From Epiperipatus broadwayi (lineage: Eukaryota; Onychophora; Udeonychophora; Euonychophora; Peripatidae): DNA of 64,000 nt. Positions 45,003 to 57,067 of the stretch are shown one piece after another. Location: NCBI GenBank assembly GCA_028023455.1, contig JAQFVV010000002.1:33861725-33925724 (forward strand), written 5' to 3'. The translations under genes were made by a program, and so were the position numbers. Under the pieces are notes generated by a model. The model saw nothing but the letters and a program-made list of their open reading frames with translations. It ran no database searches and was not told where the DNA came from. Numbering within the stretch: position 1 is the stretch's first letter; every line of letters begins with the position of its first letter.

Positions 45003-45590
45003 ACTCCTTTTGCTTATAACAAATTACATTTTTCAAAGTCACATTTTTATAGCCGAAATGATGTTAGCAATCATAACTTGGATTATATTTAATTTTAATA
45101 AAGCCATTCAGAGCAGCAGAAAATATATGCTTCTAGAAAAATGCATACACTTTCAATATTTGTAGGTTAGCTGTTATAATAACATTTTTATAGTGTCCCA
45201 AAGAAAACAGTATAATATATCTAATTTATATAAAAATTTATCTTGTATTACTTTTAGATAGATTCAAAAGGCCCAAATACCAAATTTCTAGAATACAATG
45301 TACCATTAATTTTAACAAAATTAGCATATAATAATCTTTCTGAAAGTTTGATTGCATCAGGCAAATCATAGTAACCTTACCCAAATTATAAATGATGTTA
45401 TTTTACATTTATAACTTGTAATTATTTATAATCTATCATTCAACTGTAGTGTTATTTTTTTTAGCCAATCTACCATTCAATTGTGGTGTTATTTTATAGT
45501 TGACTTTTTTGTTAGAAGGTGTAAATAAATCTTTCAAAAGTACATTTATGATATAAGTTCTGTTTAAATAATCATGGGATTCTATATTCA
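45003..45590. other. AT-rich sequence without recognised gene
   Basis: AATCTACCATTCAACTGTGGTGTTATTTT-type repeats occur twice (about 45436 and 45468). Nothing else. Confidence 0.5.
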
Positions 45591-45599
45591 GATATAAAT

Positions 45600-45985
45600 A
45601 ACATTATGTTTACCATATAATACTAAATTACCACTGTTACACAATGCTTTATTTACCATCCTTTTCTTACAGTTTACAGTTTTGATTGCCCCAGCAATCT
45701 TTTTCAGAACTTTATATCTCCTAACTTCAACTGTTAATATTTACCACCCTTTCTTACAGTTTACAGTTTTGATTGCCCCAACAATCTTCTTCAGAACTTT
45801 ATATCTCCTAAGCTCAACTGTAGGAGATATAAAGTTCTGAAGAAGATTTCTGGAACAATCCAAACTGTAAATTGTAAGAAAGAGTAATAAATAAAGCATT
45901 GTGTAACAGTAGTAAAGTACTTGGACAGTTTAATATTATATGGTATACATTTGGCAATGCAATAAGGAAGAGTAGTTAATATTAT
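45600..45985. repeat. Foldback element, second copy of the 7.6-7.9 kb family
   Basis: Arms contain CAATGCTTTATTTACC, CTTACAGTTTACAGTTTTG, GATTGCCCCAGCAATC and AACTTTATATCTCCTAA. The left arm is partly duplicated (about 45655-45730 and 45745-45810). Outer flank ATATGGTATACATTTG matches the 7.66 kb flank in complement. Confidence 0.75.
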
Positions 45986-46299
45986 GTATGTATGTTAAAT
46001 TTAGGATATCAGAAAATGCAGTCATTCATCAGCAAGAGTTAAACATCATTGTCTTGTAGTGAATATAATGGAAGAGCTACTTCATACAAGTCAGAAACAG
46101 ATGATATCAAAATATTAACAATAATTAAATAAAAAATCCAGGTTTTGGATTTACAAATTTCATCTTCTGTGCTGTTGAAAAAATTCCAAATAATCATTTA
46201 ATAATAAAAGTCACATAGAACTTTAGAAATACTTTTTTTATTTAATTTTAATAGCATAATTTACATTATGGACATTTAAGGAGTCCAACATAATATTAA

Positions 46300-46500
46300 A
46301 AGTATATAATAGTAATAGTAACAAGTCAGAAGTCACATGACTTATATATAGCTTGCACTTACTAATATGTAAAGTTAAGAGCGGGACCACGATTTGAATG
46401 CCTTCTCTTGTAGTAGCATTTATCATAAATAAAAAAAAAAGCTTGTTTAGAGCTATTAGCACGCTCTTAACTTTACATATTAAAAGTATATGTAAATCTA
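46300..46500. repeat. Foldback element, second copy of the 9.0-9.3 kb family
   Basis: Arms are ACTAATATGTAAAGTTAAGAGCG and its complement. The right side has TAGCATTTATCATAAAT and GCTTGTTTAGAGCTATTAGC as at 9.2 kb. The centre is shorter than in the 9 kb copy. Confidence 0.75.
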
Positions 46501-46524
46501 TTATTATAAAGCATTGAAAATCTT

Positions 46525-47040
46525 GAAATTATTAGATCGGAAGTCGAACTCTGATAATGCACTATTACTTTAAATATTATAAATCTCTGCACACTCACAT
46601 GTCAGTAAGAGTTTAAAAACCTTAAGTGAATCACTTAAGTTTAGAATGCATTTCCATAAATACAACAACTTTCACTGACCATGCTAAATCAGGGCTTTTA
46701 CTGTGATAGGTTAAATAGAAAAAGCTTAAGTGAACCACTTAAGTTTAGAATGCGTTTCATAAATACAACAACTTTCACTGACCATGCTAAATCAGGGCTT
46801 GAATCTATTGTGTGCCTATAATCAAATTTTGAATTGTACTAATCTATTTAACCTATGCAGGAAAAGCCCTGATTTTGCATTGTCCATGAAAGTTGATGTA
46901 TTTATAGAAATGCATTCTAAACTTAAGTGATTCACTTAAGTTTTTTAAACTCTTACTGTTGTGTGTGGAGATTTATAATATTTGAAGTAATAGTGCATTA
47001 TCAGAGTTCGACTTCCAATCTAATAATTAGAAATATATGT
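46525..47040. repeat. Foldback element with tRNA-like outer ends
   Basis: Arms of about 180 bp start GGAAGTCGAACTCTGATAAT and end in its complement (ATTATCAGAGTTCGACTTCC at 46998). Read outward, each end is a B-box-like GAGTTCGACTTCC. A block of about 85 bp (CTTAAGTGAA-CACTTAAGTTTAGAATGC to TAAATCAGGGCTT) is directly duplicated inside the left half (46620 and 46728). Confidence 0.82.
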
Positions 47041-47149
47041 AAAATCTTTATATTTAATTCCAAGCACATTTTTTCTCTCTCATCTTAAAAAAATCTTTTA
47101 TAAATTACTTTTCTAACAAAATAAACCTTGAAAATTGGTGCAATGCACA

Positions 47150-47822
47150 ATGGCTTTTCAAAGTCAGGAATCTATCACCACTATGCCCAGAAAAACCTGT
47201 TAGCCACCATACCTTCCCTTTCCATTCTCCACCCTAAGTTTTTCTCATATTCTTCTCTATTCTGCTCTATCTCATTTCCACAACATTATCTTTGTCTACT
47301 CTATGGCCTTTATTTCTAAATCTCCCTTATCTTTTTTCAAACCCAGTATAAAAATCAAGAACCCACTTTCTGTATACTCACTTTCTTTATATTTATTCCC
47401 TCACAACTTTTTATTTGTACTTTTTCTGCTTGTAAGCATTTACATTCAATTAGCAGATTCCTAATATTTTCTATGCCTTCCTTGCATAACTTGCAGACTA
47501 CATCACCCACATTTTCCATTTATATGTTTATTCTCTTATTGCTAACAATGTTGTTTAAGCCTTAAACAGTAAACTACTATTCTTGCTATTATCATACGTT
47601 AACTCATAACCAATAATATGTTTACTTCTACACACATTTAAACTCTTTTTACTCTCCATACTAATTCTCCATCTCTCCAACTCCCTATTTTTTATTAATA
47701 CATCTATTCTTCTATCTCATTCTTTGTCACTATAACACTCAACAAACCTCCTAACACAACCATCACATCTTTTGTACAAGTATATTGACATAAAGTCTTT
47801 ATCCAAATCTTCTGCATATCAT
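47150..47822 (-). pseudogene. Second LINE family, 3' end, copy 6
   Basis: Minus strand holds the same 3' region (CAGGTTTTTCTGGGCATAGT, CAAGTTATGCAAGGAAGGCA) and decayed C-terminal ORF2 with the CCHC-like cysteines around 47455-47510. It is cut at 47822 by the family C foldback. Confidence 0.78.
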
Positions 47823-47825
47823 AAA

Positions 47826-48045
47826 GCAAACTCTCCACACAGTAGTGCCACCCAGTACAAACCTTAGTAATCAGTGGGTACTACCTGATTCAAGGTATTT
47901 CACTGATGAAAACCACAAGTTAGAAACTAGTCTGAATATATTGGATGAATGGGCACTACATAGGGTTTGTATGCACAAACTTTCTTGCATCGATTAATTA
48001 CTAAGGTTTGCACTACTGCATGGAGACTGTTTTAGCGGTTTCATT
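47826..48045. mobile_element. Family C HHR repeat, foldback
   Basis: Left end CAAACTCTCCACACAGTAGTG, right end CACTACTGCATGGAGACTGTTTT. The right-hand half contains the ribozyme (47899-47936), GGATGAATGGGCACTACAT and TTCTTGCATCGATTAATTACT. It lies in the LINE copy 6 tail. Confidence 0.75.
47899..47937 (+). ncRNA. Hammerhead-like motif, family C
   Basis: CTGATGA (47903-47909), GAAA (47923-47926), CTAG (47927-47930), TC (47931-47932). Stem I TTTCA/TGAA pairs. Stem II AAC/GTT is three weak pairs. Confidence 0.55.
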
Positions 48046-48770
48046 GAATATGTAAACCTACGAGGTTACCTGAACTAGGAATTGTTAAAATTATTGACAT
48101 ATTGTGTGTGAGCATGTGATGGCATACTCACTTTTTCTTTGTACTAGTTTTTTTGTGTGCTAAATAATGTAATAAGTAATCTACATCTTAATATATTATA
48201 ATTTTAATACTTTTATAAGTAAATGGTTTTTATTTATAATGTATATGTTAATTTATTTTTAACAATAATAAATCTTCAATTGATAGCTTTACTAAATTCT
48301 TAAGTCAGTCAACTTTCGTTTTAATACGTTTTATTTTATCGTTTAAATGCTTCTTTGCCAGGTTTCTTTTATTATCTTTATTGATCTATCTCTAAGATTG
48401 TTTAAATGTCGATTAGCAATTTGTGAAACTTCTGTAAATTAGTTAACTTGATTATATTTTAATACAGCATTTATGTATTCTTACTTCATTTCTTTTAATG
48501 ATTTTCTAATCATTTCTGAGTTGTTAGTTCAATTTACATTATTATATTAACGTATTAATTTTAAGAACTTTTTTCTGCTTTGAAATTATTGATTTTTTAT
48601 ATATATTTATTTTAAAAAGAATTTCTAATAATTTACAAAAGCATACTTAAAAAAACAATTACAAAGTTTTTTAATTTACTTTTATTTTTTAACGACTCTC
48701 GTTTTTATTTTTTTTCCAATTTTATAGGTTGTATCTTCATGATTTAATATATGTTGAGAATAAAAAAGGG
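48045..48770. other. AT-rich sequence without recognised gene
   Basis: Nothing supported. Confidence 0.45.
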
Positions 48771-48785
48771 ATCAAAAATCAAAAT

Positions 48786-50830
48786 ATTTGGGTGGAAGAA
48801 TAGATAAGTATTAATGACATTATGGAAAGAATTAACAGACTGATGTGGAGATGGGTTGGTCATCTTGCTAAAAAAGATGATAATAGGTGGACGTTTGAAA
48901 TCTTAAACTGGATTGTAAGATACTGTAAAAGAAATAGAAACCAGACAGCATGTGCAATAGATAGATAGAATAAGGTAGTTTGTTGGTGTAAAGTTATGAT
49001 GAATTACAAAAACTGGATTAAAATTGGAGAGTCCTTCTCCTGCAGTAAATCAACAATGGTTGAAAAATGATGATGACATTTGGGTGGAAGAACAGACAGG
49101 TATTACTGACATCATTGAAAGAATTAAAAGACTGGAATGGATATGGATTGGTCCTATTTCTAAAGAATATGATAATAGATGGAGATTTGGAATCTTAAAC
49201 TGGATCATAAGATGCTGTAAAAGATCTAGAAATAGGACTACATGTGCAATAGATAGATGGAATAAGGGAGTTTGTTGATGTAAAGCTATGATGAATTACA
49301 AAAACTGGATTAAAATTGGAGAGATCTTCATCCTGCAGTAAATCAACAATGGTTGAAAAATGATGATGACATTTGGATGAAAGAACAGACTGGTATTACT
49401 GACATCATTGAAAGAATTAAGAGATTGATATGGAGATGGATTGGTCATATTGCTAAAGAAGATGATGATAGATGGACATTTGGAATCTTAAACTGGATCA
49501 TAAGATACTGTAAAAGATCTAGAAACAAGACTACATGTGCAATGAATAGATGAAATAAGGTAATTTGTTGGTATGATATGAAAATAAAGCTATGGTAAAT
49601 CAGAAAAACTTAAACTTGGAGTGATCTTCATCCTGCAAGTTATCAACAATGATTGACAATGAGACATTTGGGTGGAAGTCACTGACATTATTGAAAGAAT
49701 TAAGAGACGGTATGGGTATGTATTGGTCATATTTCTAAAAAAGATGATGATATGTGGACAGTTGGTATCTTAAACTGGATTATAAGATATTGTAAAAGAT
49801 CTAAAAATGGGACTGCATATACAATGGATAGATGAAAAAAGATAGTTTGTTGGTGTGATAGGGAAATAAAGCTCTGATGAATCAGAGAAACTTAAACTTG
49901 GAGAGATCTTCATCCCACAATAAATCAACAATGGTTGAAAAGATTATGACATTTGGGTGGAAGAACAGACAGATATTACTGACATCATTGAAAGAATAAA
50001 GAGACTGATATGAAAATGGATTGGTCATATAGCTAAAGAAAATGATAATAGGCAGACAGTTGGAATCTTAAACTGGATCATAAGATATTGTTAAAGATCT
50101 AGAAACAAAACTGCATGTGCAAGGGGTATATGAAATAAGGTAGTTTGTTGGTGTGGTATGGAAATAAAGCTATCATAAATCAGAAAATCTTAAACTTAGA
50201 GAGACCTTCATCCTGCAGTTAATAACAATGGTTGAAAATGATGATGATATTTGGTGGGATTTACTGACATCATTGAAAGAATTAAGAGCATGGTATGGAT
50301 ATGGATTGGTCATATTTCTAAAGAAGATGGTAATAGGTGTACAGTTGGAATCTTAAACTGGATCATATAAAAGACCTAGAAATGAGAATGCATGTGCAAT
50401 GGATAGATAAAATAAGGGAGTTTGTTGGTATGATGTGGAAATAAAGCTATGATGAATTAGAGGAACTGGATTAAAATTGGAGAGATATTCATCCTGCAGT
50501 AAATTAACAATGGTTGAAAATGATGATGACATTTGGGTGAAAGAACAGACAGGTATTACTGACATCATTGAAAGAACTAAGAGACTGGAATGGATATGGA
50601 TTGGTCATATTGCTAAAGAAGATGACAAAAGGTGGACAGTTGTAATCTGAAATTGCATCATAAGATATTGTAAAAGATCTAGAAATGAGACTGCATGTTC
50701 AATGGATAGATGAAAAAAGGTAGTTTGTTGGTGTGATGTAAAAATAAAGCTATTATGGATCAAAAAACTTGATTAAACTTGGATAGATCTTTATCCTGCA
50801 GTAAATCAATGATGTTTGAAACTATGATGA
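48786..50830 (+). repeat. Seven-unit satellite made from an RTE 3' end
   Basis: Units start at ATTTGGGTGG-like 48786, 49078, 49371, 49666, 49951, 50249 and 50531, so periods are 282-298 bp. Each unit encodes the last about 75 residues of the RTE protein (EEQTGITDIIERIKRLxWxWIGHI, DDxRWTFGILNWIIR, CKRSRN) followed by the 3' untranslated end CTTCATCCTGCAGTAAATCAACAATGG and the GATGATGA tail. Units differ by about 10-20 percent and by small deletions. This is a genuine head-to-tail array rather than independent insertions, because the unit junction is the same each time. Confidence 0.9.
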
Positions 50831-50944
50831 TTGTTTTCTTGATTTACATATGTATTTGCTACTGTCTACATGGATATGGTTTAATACTAACATCAGTTAA
50901 TGTATTATTCTCCACCAAAAATTGCTCCATTTAATGTATAATTT

Positions 50945-51080
50945 CCCTGTATGGGTTGTCACAATTGGTAGAACATTGAACTTAGGATCAAAAGGTCACA
51001 GGATCAATTCTTAGAGTTCACAGGTTTGATGTTCCAACTTCTTATGAATTCCCAAGTAATAAAGCCATTACTATTTATGA
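50945..51080 (+). repeat. tRNA-derived SINE (S2 family), best copy
   Basis: GTCACAATTGGTAGAACATT (A-box/D-arm), AACTTAGGATCAAAAGGTCA (anticodon-arm-like), CAGGATCAATTCTTAG (B-box-like), then AACTTCTTATGAATTCCCAAG and TAATAAAGCC. The order is that of a tRNA-headed SINE with a short unrelated tail. Confidence 0.75.
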
Positions 51081-51084
51081 TATT

Positions 51085-51675
51085 AATCATAATTTATTAC
51101 AGATATGAAGTCTATATCAGAGTTTCTCAATTTTTTTAACTATGCCCAAACCCCCTTAAAGTATTTTTAGACAAAATTCTTCATAAACATCCCCATGAAA
51201 TTTTGAACAAGAAAATATTTTATATTTAGACTCTTTATTTAATGGAATCCTTGTGTCATTAAGGCCGAAGCAAAAAATTATTTGCATGACATTTAAAAAA
51301 GTATTGGGATAACTGCCTAGACTCCAGTTTTGAAAAACTCCTGATTGCAATCCCTATGATTTTTTTGTCCCCAAAATTTAATTTTCACCCTCAAAGAGGG
51401 CGATTTCACCCCATTAAAAATCCCTGTTCTACACATAACACTTCAACCTTCTTTAATCATTAAAGAACATTTAGCTGTAATATTATAAAGTACTTTAATA
51501 ATATTAACAAAAATAAAATATAATTTGTTAACATTTTTAATTGTATCATTAAATTGAAAAACGAAAAGCAAATCCTTTGCCCAATAAGTGTATATATAAA
51601 TGTTCAAATATTTCTGAGTTAGAAATTTTCATAAATTGTCAAATACCTATAGACATTTAAAAAATAATCAAATGG
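51085..51675. other. AT-rich sequence without recognised gene
   Basis: No supported coding or RNA feature. Confidence 0.45.
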
Positions 51676-51679
51676 TATA

Positions 51680-51790
51680 TTGTTCATTAGTTCATAAGAA
51701 GTTCAAATACTGGATGAAATCATAATCCATGGACCTTAATTCCAGAATTCACCATTCTAACCCTGCATTAAACCATATAAAACAGTGTTG
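51680..51790 (-). repeat. tRNA-derived SINE (S2 family), minus copy
   Basis: Minus strand: ATGGTTTAATGCAGGGTTAGAATGG (head), GGTCCATGGATTATGATTTC, and the tail ACTTCTTATGAAC. Confidence 0.55.
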
Positions 51791-51864
51791 TGTAATCATT
51801 TGTGCATTTCTATTTTTAGATTGATGAAATTTGTCTTATGATATATAAAAATAGTAAGTGCAAT

Positions 51865-51930
51865 AGGATCTCCAAATCATATTCTAGTTAAACCATATAT
51901 ATAGTAAGTGCAATAGGATCTCCAAATAAC
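51865..51930 (+). repeat. Short direct duplication at PLE left edge
   Basis: ATAGTAAGTGCAATAGGATC is repeated (about 51851 and 51901) with TCCAAAT following, 50 bp apart. Confidence 0.75.
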
Positions 51931-53290
51931 TACAATTCCATCTATTAAATCATATATTAAAAAACTCTTTTCACTTTGTATCTGGTTTAAAAGATTTAAA
52001 AATTAATGCTAATGACATTCTGGTAATTTTTGATGTTGCTTTAAATGTAATTTTGCAACGCTGCAATTTGCCAAACCATATTATTGCTTTAATTAAACAT
52101 TGTCTCTTAAACACATATTTTGTGTACAATGGATAACATTACAAACAAGGTTCTGGTACTCTTATGGGATCACCTATCTCAAGATTAATAGCTGATTTAT
52201 TCATGGAAAGTATAAAAACTCGTGCTTTAGAACCATCATCTTTAAAACCTCATATTTGGCTCAGATATATAGATGACACTTTTATCATAGGGTTACCTGG
52301 AAAAAATAACTTAGATGATTTTTTTCTCACATTTAAATAATATACATACTCATACTAAATTTACAATGGAGACAGAGTCTGATGGAAAACTTCATTTTCT
52401 TGATATACTAGTCACCAGATCACCAAATATATTATCATTTTCTATTTACAGAAAGGATACACACATGGACAAATATTTACAATTACATTCTCATCATCAC
52501 CAACTCAGATTGTTTCTGTAGCCAAAACTTTTCTGAAAGAAGAAATAAATCATATTAATAGTGTTTTATTAGCAAATAGTTATAATAATAAATTTATTTA
52601 AAAAGCCTTAATTCAAGACCAAAATGGTCAAAATAGGCAACAAAAAGAAGATAAATCAGCTCTTAGAATTTGTATTCCATATACAGACAAAACTACAGAC
52701 AGTATTGGATGTATATTAAAATACTATAATATAAATACAGTGTTTTCTACTCATCAAAAACAGTAATATAGTAACCAAACCTAAGGATTCAATCCCTCTT
52801 GAATCTCATGGTGTTTATAAAATCTCATGTGATAATTGCAAAGTTTCTTATATAGGTATGAGTAATCGTCACATCAATGTTAGCAGAGATGAGCATGCTA
52901 ATGCAGTTAAACAACACTCATCATCATCAGCACTCTCACTCCATACTATAGATTCAGGTCATAAAATTAATTTTTGTAGTACCAGGATCATATCCAGATT
53001 TGATAATCTCTACCAGTGTAAAATCAGAGAAGCCATTGAGATAATAAAAAGGCCAGATTGTATCAATAAGCAAGATGATACATGCAAACTTCCTCCTATT
53101 TGAAAAGATTTTTTTTAAAAATTTATTTTGATTTAACATTTTTTTCTATTGGTGGAGCTTTCACGTTATTTTCAAATCAGTGATTGTAGCGCCTCTACAA
53201 TCATCTTTCTACCATTTATCACTCAGTAGATGACGTGTGTGACCAAGTTGTCAGTATATTAATATTATTTTTTTTTAACATGAATGAACC
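51900..53290 (+). pseudogene. Penelope-like element: reverse transcriptase and GIY-YIG endonuclease, copy 2
   Basis: The longest PLE copy. In order: KDLKINANDILVIFDVAL (region of RT motif A, FDV), GTLMGSPISRLIADLFME (motif B'), WLRYIDDTFII (motif C, YIDD kept), TKFTMETESDGKLHFLDILV and YRKDTHMDKYLQLHSHHH (the conserved FLDxxxxR...Y.K.T..D.YL..SHH of PLE RTs), then GVYKISCDNCKVSYIGM, SRDEHANAVKQHSSS and KRPDCINK (GIY-YIG). Three or more frameshifts and stops separate them. The N-terminal third is missing. It is the likely autonomous family able to mobilise ribozyme-bearing RNAs in this genome, though this copy is dead. Confidence 0.92.
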
Positions 53291-54115
53291 TGCAAAATAT
53301 GTCATATATATATATGAAACAGTTATAGTAGGATGATAAAGATAAAAACTTTGACAATCATTAGATCACTATTATAAATTTAATTTTGAACTTTGATAAA
53401 CCAAACTACCTGTATTTCAAATATCTAGTTTTACCAGGTATTTATTATTCTTGACATTCACTATTTATAGTTATTCAAGCTTATATTTTAGTCCAACATC
53501 TTAAATAAGGTACTCATGACATAGTGTTTAGGTTATCTGCCTGACCTACCTGTTTGAGTCTGATCAAATATGTTGAAGCAATCCTAGATTTTTTCCATAT
53601 ATCTGATCCATGTACAACCGAAATATTAACCAATGATCGGTGAATAGGTTTTTTGGATTATTATTAGTTATGGATAGAAATCTGAGGATAAATTGTGTTG
53701 TCAGATGAATGATAGAGATAAATGCACATTTTTCTACAGATGGGACATCTTATATCCCTCCAACTAATTGGTCCATATTTTATCTGTATTATTTTTTTAA
53801 TCTAAATTTTTAAGATACTTAAACAATAAAGATGAACAACAATTTGTTTATAATTAAATAGTTGTATTAATAGACATTATAAAAAACGAGCATTTTTTTT
53901 AGAATAGACAGATAATTTGTAATTTACATTAAATCATCACATTCCAATAACAATTTTAAAACTAATATTAGATGTTTACAAATATATACCAAAATATCAA
54001 AACTATAAAATGTAAATAATGGCATCCTGTTTAATATAATTTAAAATAATTACTAGATCATATTATATGGACGCATCCCAAAATCCCAAAATTTTGTAAT
54101 AAAAAATTGTATATT
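53290..54115. other. AT-rich sequence without recognised gene
   Basis: Nothing supported. Confidence 0.5.
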
Positions 54116-54119
54116 TATG

Positions 54120-54700
54120 TTTAGGTGTTTCAAATTGAATCTCCTTCAAAGGACTATCCATTTGTATCAGTCAAAAAATGTGTTCCACTTTCCAAAGCAG
54201 TCTTGAACCTCTTGCAACATGATGCTTTTCAATGCTTCCATCATTTTTTTATTCACCTCTTCCAAGTCCACAAATGTTTTTCTTTGAGGTATTTTTTCAC
54301 TTGGGGAATAAAATCACAAGAAGTAAAATCAAGAAATATGGTAGATGATTAAGCTAATAAATGCTGGTTTGGGTTTATAATTGTTTTATACTAGAGACTT
54401 TGTGTGCTAGCACATTGTTGTGGTGAAGTCAGCACTCTCCACTTTGCCACAATTCGGGATATTTTCATTTCACCATATTACACAAATATTTAAAAACTTT
54501 TAGATAAAATGCATGACAATTCGAATGAATTCTGAGTGAAAATGCTGTTAGCACTAAAAAATCATCATCATCATGACATTGGACTTCATTCGCTGTACTA
54601 TTTTGGAATGTGGTGAATTTAAATTCTCCATTAAACCACTCATAAACTTTCACATTTCCTAGAACAGCTTACTTATAAGCAGAACTACAACTGTTTCCCC
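54120..54700 (-). pseudogene. mariner transposase remnant
   Basis: Minus strand. Pieces run in order VKVYEWFNGEF (the N-terminal HTH-end segment, as in xxVxEWxxRFxxG), then STIFLDFTSCDFIPQVKKYL (matches YSPDLxPCDFFLFPxLKxxL, where the third catalytic Asp sits; here the D of SCDF is kept), then FVDLEEVNKKMMEAL and EVQDCFGKWNTFFD, the conserved C-terminal helices, and a trace of the terminal EGD. The middle (first two Asp) is deleted. Frameshifts at several points. Inverted termini were not identified. Full-length mariner is about 345 residues; about half is represented. Confidence 0.85.
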
Positions 54701-55390
54701 TACTATTTTCTCTAACTGAAATAGAATTTCATATTCTAAATTTTTATTCATCACAAAAATCGACAAATAAGCTAGATGCATGTGAAAGAACATTTACTAC
54801 ATGGCTCTACAACTTCACTAGATGGCGTTGGCCAGTAGATTGATGTGAAAGAGTCTCTTCAAAAGCCATTTAGCAGCTGAAGCATGTACTTACAATGAGC
54901 CTTTGTATTACATATTTGGTATGTGTATGTGTGTGAATTAATCAAACTATATCTTTCTATTTCCATTCTTTGGGTAAGTTCATAGTCATTTCCTCATCAA
55001 ATTTTTTTTACACTCATTAAAAATTTCAAAACATGAAGTTTTTTTTCCTTTCCATATTCATCTCCCCTTTTTATCTCTGTATAAAAATTCATTTTCTGTA
55101 CTTCCTTATTTTTATTGCTTTCTATTTTTTGCCATAACCAGATTTCATTTGGCGCAAATCTGAATTGTTTGCATTAATATATTCCATTACACTAAATTAC
55201 TAATCCTACTACCCTGTTTAATATATTTCCAATTTTTACAATGATATTCTTCCATCTTTTTATTTATAATGAATTCTATTCTACTTAAGATTGCAATATT
55301 TGTGTTTTTATTATAAAGTATCGATCCGATTTAATAATTTACTTACAACTTATACAATCTATTTTATTTGTGAAAGATTTACAGGTGTCA
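54700..55390. other. AT-rich sequence without recognised gene
   Basis: Contains a short TGTGTATGTGTGTG run near 54919. No supported gene. Confidence 0.45.
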
Positions 55391-55399
55391 GTGATTAAA

Positions 55400-55955
55400 T
55401 GTTAAAGAAAAAAAGAAAGAAATGAAAGAAAAAAGAAAGGAAGGGAGGAAAGAAAGAAAAGAAAAAAGAAAAAAAGAAAAAAGAAAAGAAAGAAAGAAAA
55501 GAAAAGAAAGAAAACAAAAAAGAAAGGAAGGCAAAAAAGAAAGAAAGAAAGAAAAGAAAAAAGAAATAAAAGAAAAAGAAAACAAAGATAGAAAAAAGGT
55601 AGGAAGGAATTCTGAAAAAAAGGAAGGAAGGAAAGAAGAAAGAAAAGAAAAAAGGAATGAAGGAAAGAAGAAAAGAAAGAAAAAAGAAGAAAAGAAAGAA
55701 AGAAAGAAAGAAAAAAGAAAGAAAACAAAGAAAAAAGAAAGAAAGGGAAGAAAGAAAGAAAGAAAGAAAAGAAAAAAGAAATAAAACAAAAAGGAAGAAA
55801 AGAAAAAAAGGTAGGAAGGAATTCTGAAAAAAAGGAAGGAAAGAAGAAAGAAAAGAAAAAAGAGAGAAAGAAAAGAAGGAAGGAAGGAAAGAAGAAAGAA
55901 AGGAAAGGAAAGGAAAGGAGAAAGAAATAAAGAAAAGAAATAAATAAATAACGAT
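55400..55955. repeat. Polypurine GAAA/GGAA microsatellite tract
   Basis: About 550 bp of almost pure purine on the plus strand, mostly GAAA and AAGG units with islands TAGGAAGGAATTCTG repeated at 55600 and 55811. That repeated island shows a duplication of about 210 bp inside the tract. The long Phe/Ser/Leu- or Lys/Glu-rich open frames over it are composition artefacts. Such tracts can form triplex DNA. Confidence 0.95.
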
Positions 55956-56560
55956 CATCTATGGGCAACATAAGCTCATATTTAGAGTCTATAAAATTAT
56001 AAAAAAATATTTGCTAATATAAGGTACTATATGGAGCAAAAGGAATTTTACACTAAGTGAAGAGAAAGTTGAAAAAATAACATATACAGTTAAGGTTTCT
56101 ATATAGCCTCCATAAATATTTTTATATTTTTACAGATCCCCAAATTCCATAAACAAAGCACATTAAAACATTGGGTTTCAAACTTAGATTGACATTTAAC
56201 AATGACTTTGTATTTACCATCTTCAAATGTTGGATTATTCACTAATGGAGGAGATTGCTCCAATGGGTCAAACTGATTGATATTAAACAGGACATATTTC
56301 TGTTGTTATACATATCCATATAATAAATATATATTTAAAAACATAGTCTACTGACATTTATTTATGCTGTATAATTTTATTTTGTAAGTTTGGAATTATA
56401 AAATGTACTTGTATCATGAAAAGTGCATAAAAAAGCATAATCATTGCTCATGTTTATATTAATGTAATTTTGTTATAAAACATTTGTGTCTACTAAAAAA
56501 GCATTGATGTGATGTAAAATAAAATGGCTACTACTTAAATGATGGCAGAAGTAACTGTCT
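55955..56560. other. AT-rich sequence without recognised gene
   Basis: No supported feature. Confidence 0.45.
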
Positions 56561-56629
56561 TTAGGATATACACCCAGAAAGCTTACTAACAGCATATATT
56601 TTCACTACCTCTCTGCCCTCTACTGTAAG

Positions 56630-56925
56630 CTTTAGTAACTAATAGCTGCTGAAAGATAGTGCTTGCTGTTCTATCCAATAAGTCCAGACTATTCTCAAGC
56701 TCATGGATTTCATCAGTGAGGAGCTTTGAATCTTGGAGCAGTACATCTGGACTTTTAGGATCTAATAAACCTTCCTTCTGGCAGCTATCATTGCCCTCTC
56801 TTTTGTGCTATTAAGATATTAGCCCAAACTGAAAAAACATATGTTTCAAATACAAGCCAACTTGCTTGTATAGCCCTTTAGAGCTGAAACTAGTTCAGAT
56901 TCTACATGTAATGATGTCCAGAGAT
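56630..56925 (-). repeat. Family C HHR repeat, diverged copy
   Basis: Shares with the 63.3 kb unit: the ribozyme region, GATTCAAAGCTCCTCACTGATG (minus strand), ATCTAATA near 56759-56767, GCTATTAAG and CCCAAACTGAAAAAACA, and TACAAGCCAACTTGCTTGTA-like end. Old copy. Confidence 0.6.
56687..56722 (-). ncRNA. Hammerhead-like motif, family C, eroded
   Basis: Minus strand: CTCA, CTGATGA, then GAGA where GAAA is expected, ATAG, TC and TGGAC. The A13 or A14 change and weak stem II argue against activity. Confidence 0.45.
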
Positions 56926-57067
56926 GGTGAAATACATAAGATGGAGACATATGATGGAATCATAGCACCTTTTATTGGTTTAAATCCTGTTAAAGTGGAA
57001 AATGTTCTCTCTATTCAAAACCCTTTCAAATCACTGTGAATTATTTAGATCTTTTCTTTATTATCCA

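Noticed and set aside
48786-50830. CRISPR-like or protein-repeat array
   Set aside because: Units are about 290 bp, contain LINE protein ends and have no spacer structure.
54125-54352. Plus-strand 75-residue open frame
   Set aside because: Antisense to the mariner C-terminus.
55388-55971. Long open frames rich in Phe/Leu/Ser (minus) or Lys/Glu (plus), up to 189 residues
   Set aside because: They arise from the polypurine microsatellite; all three minus frames are open at once and there is no domain.
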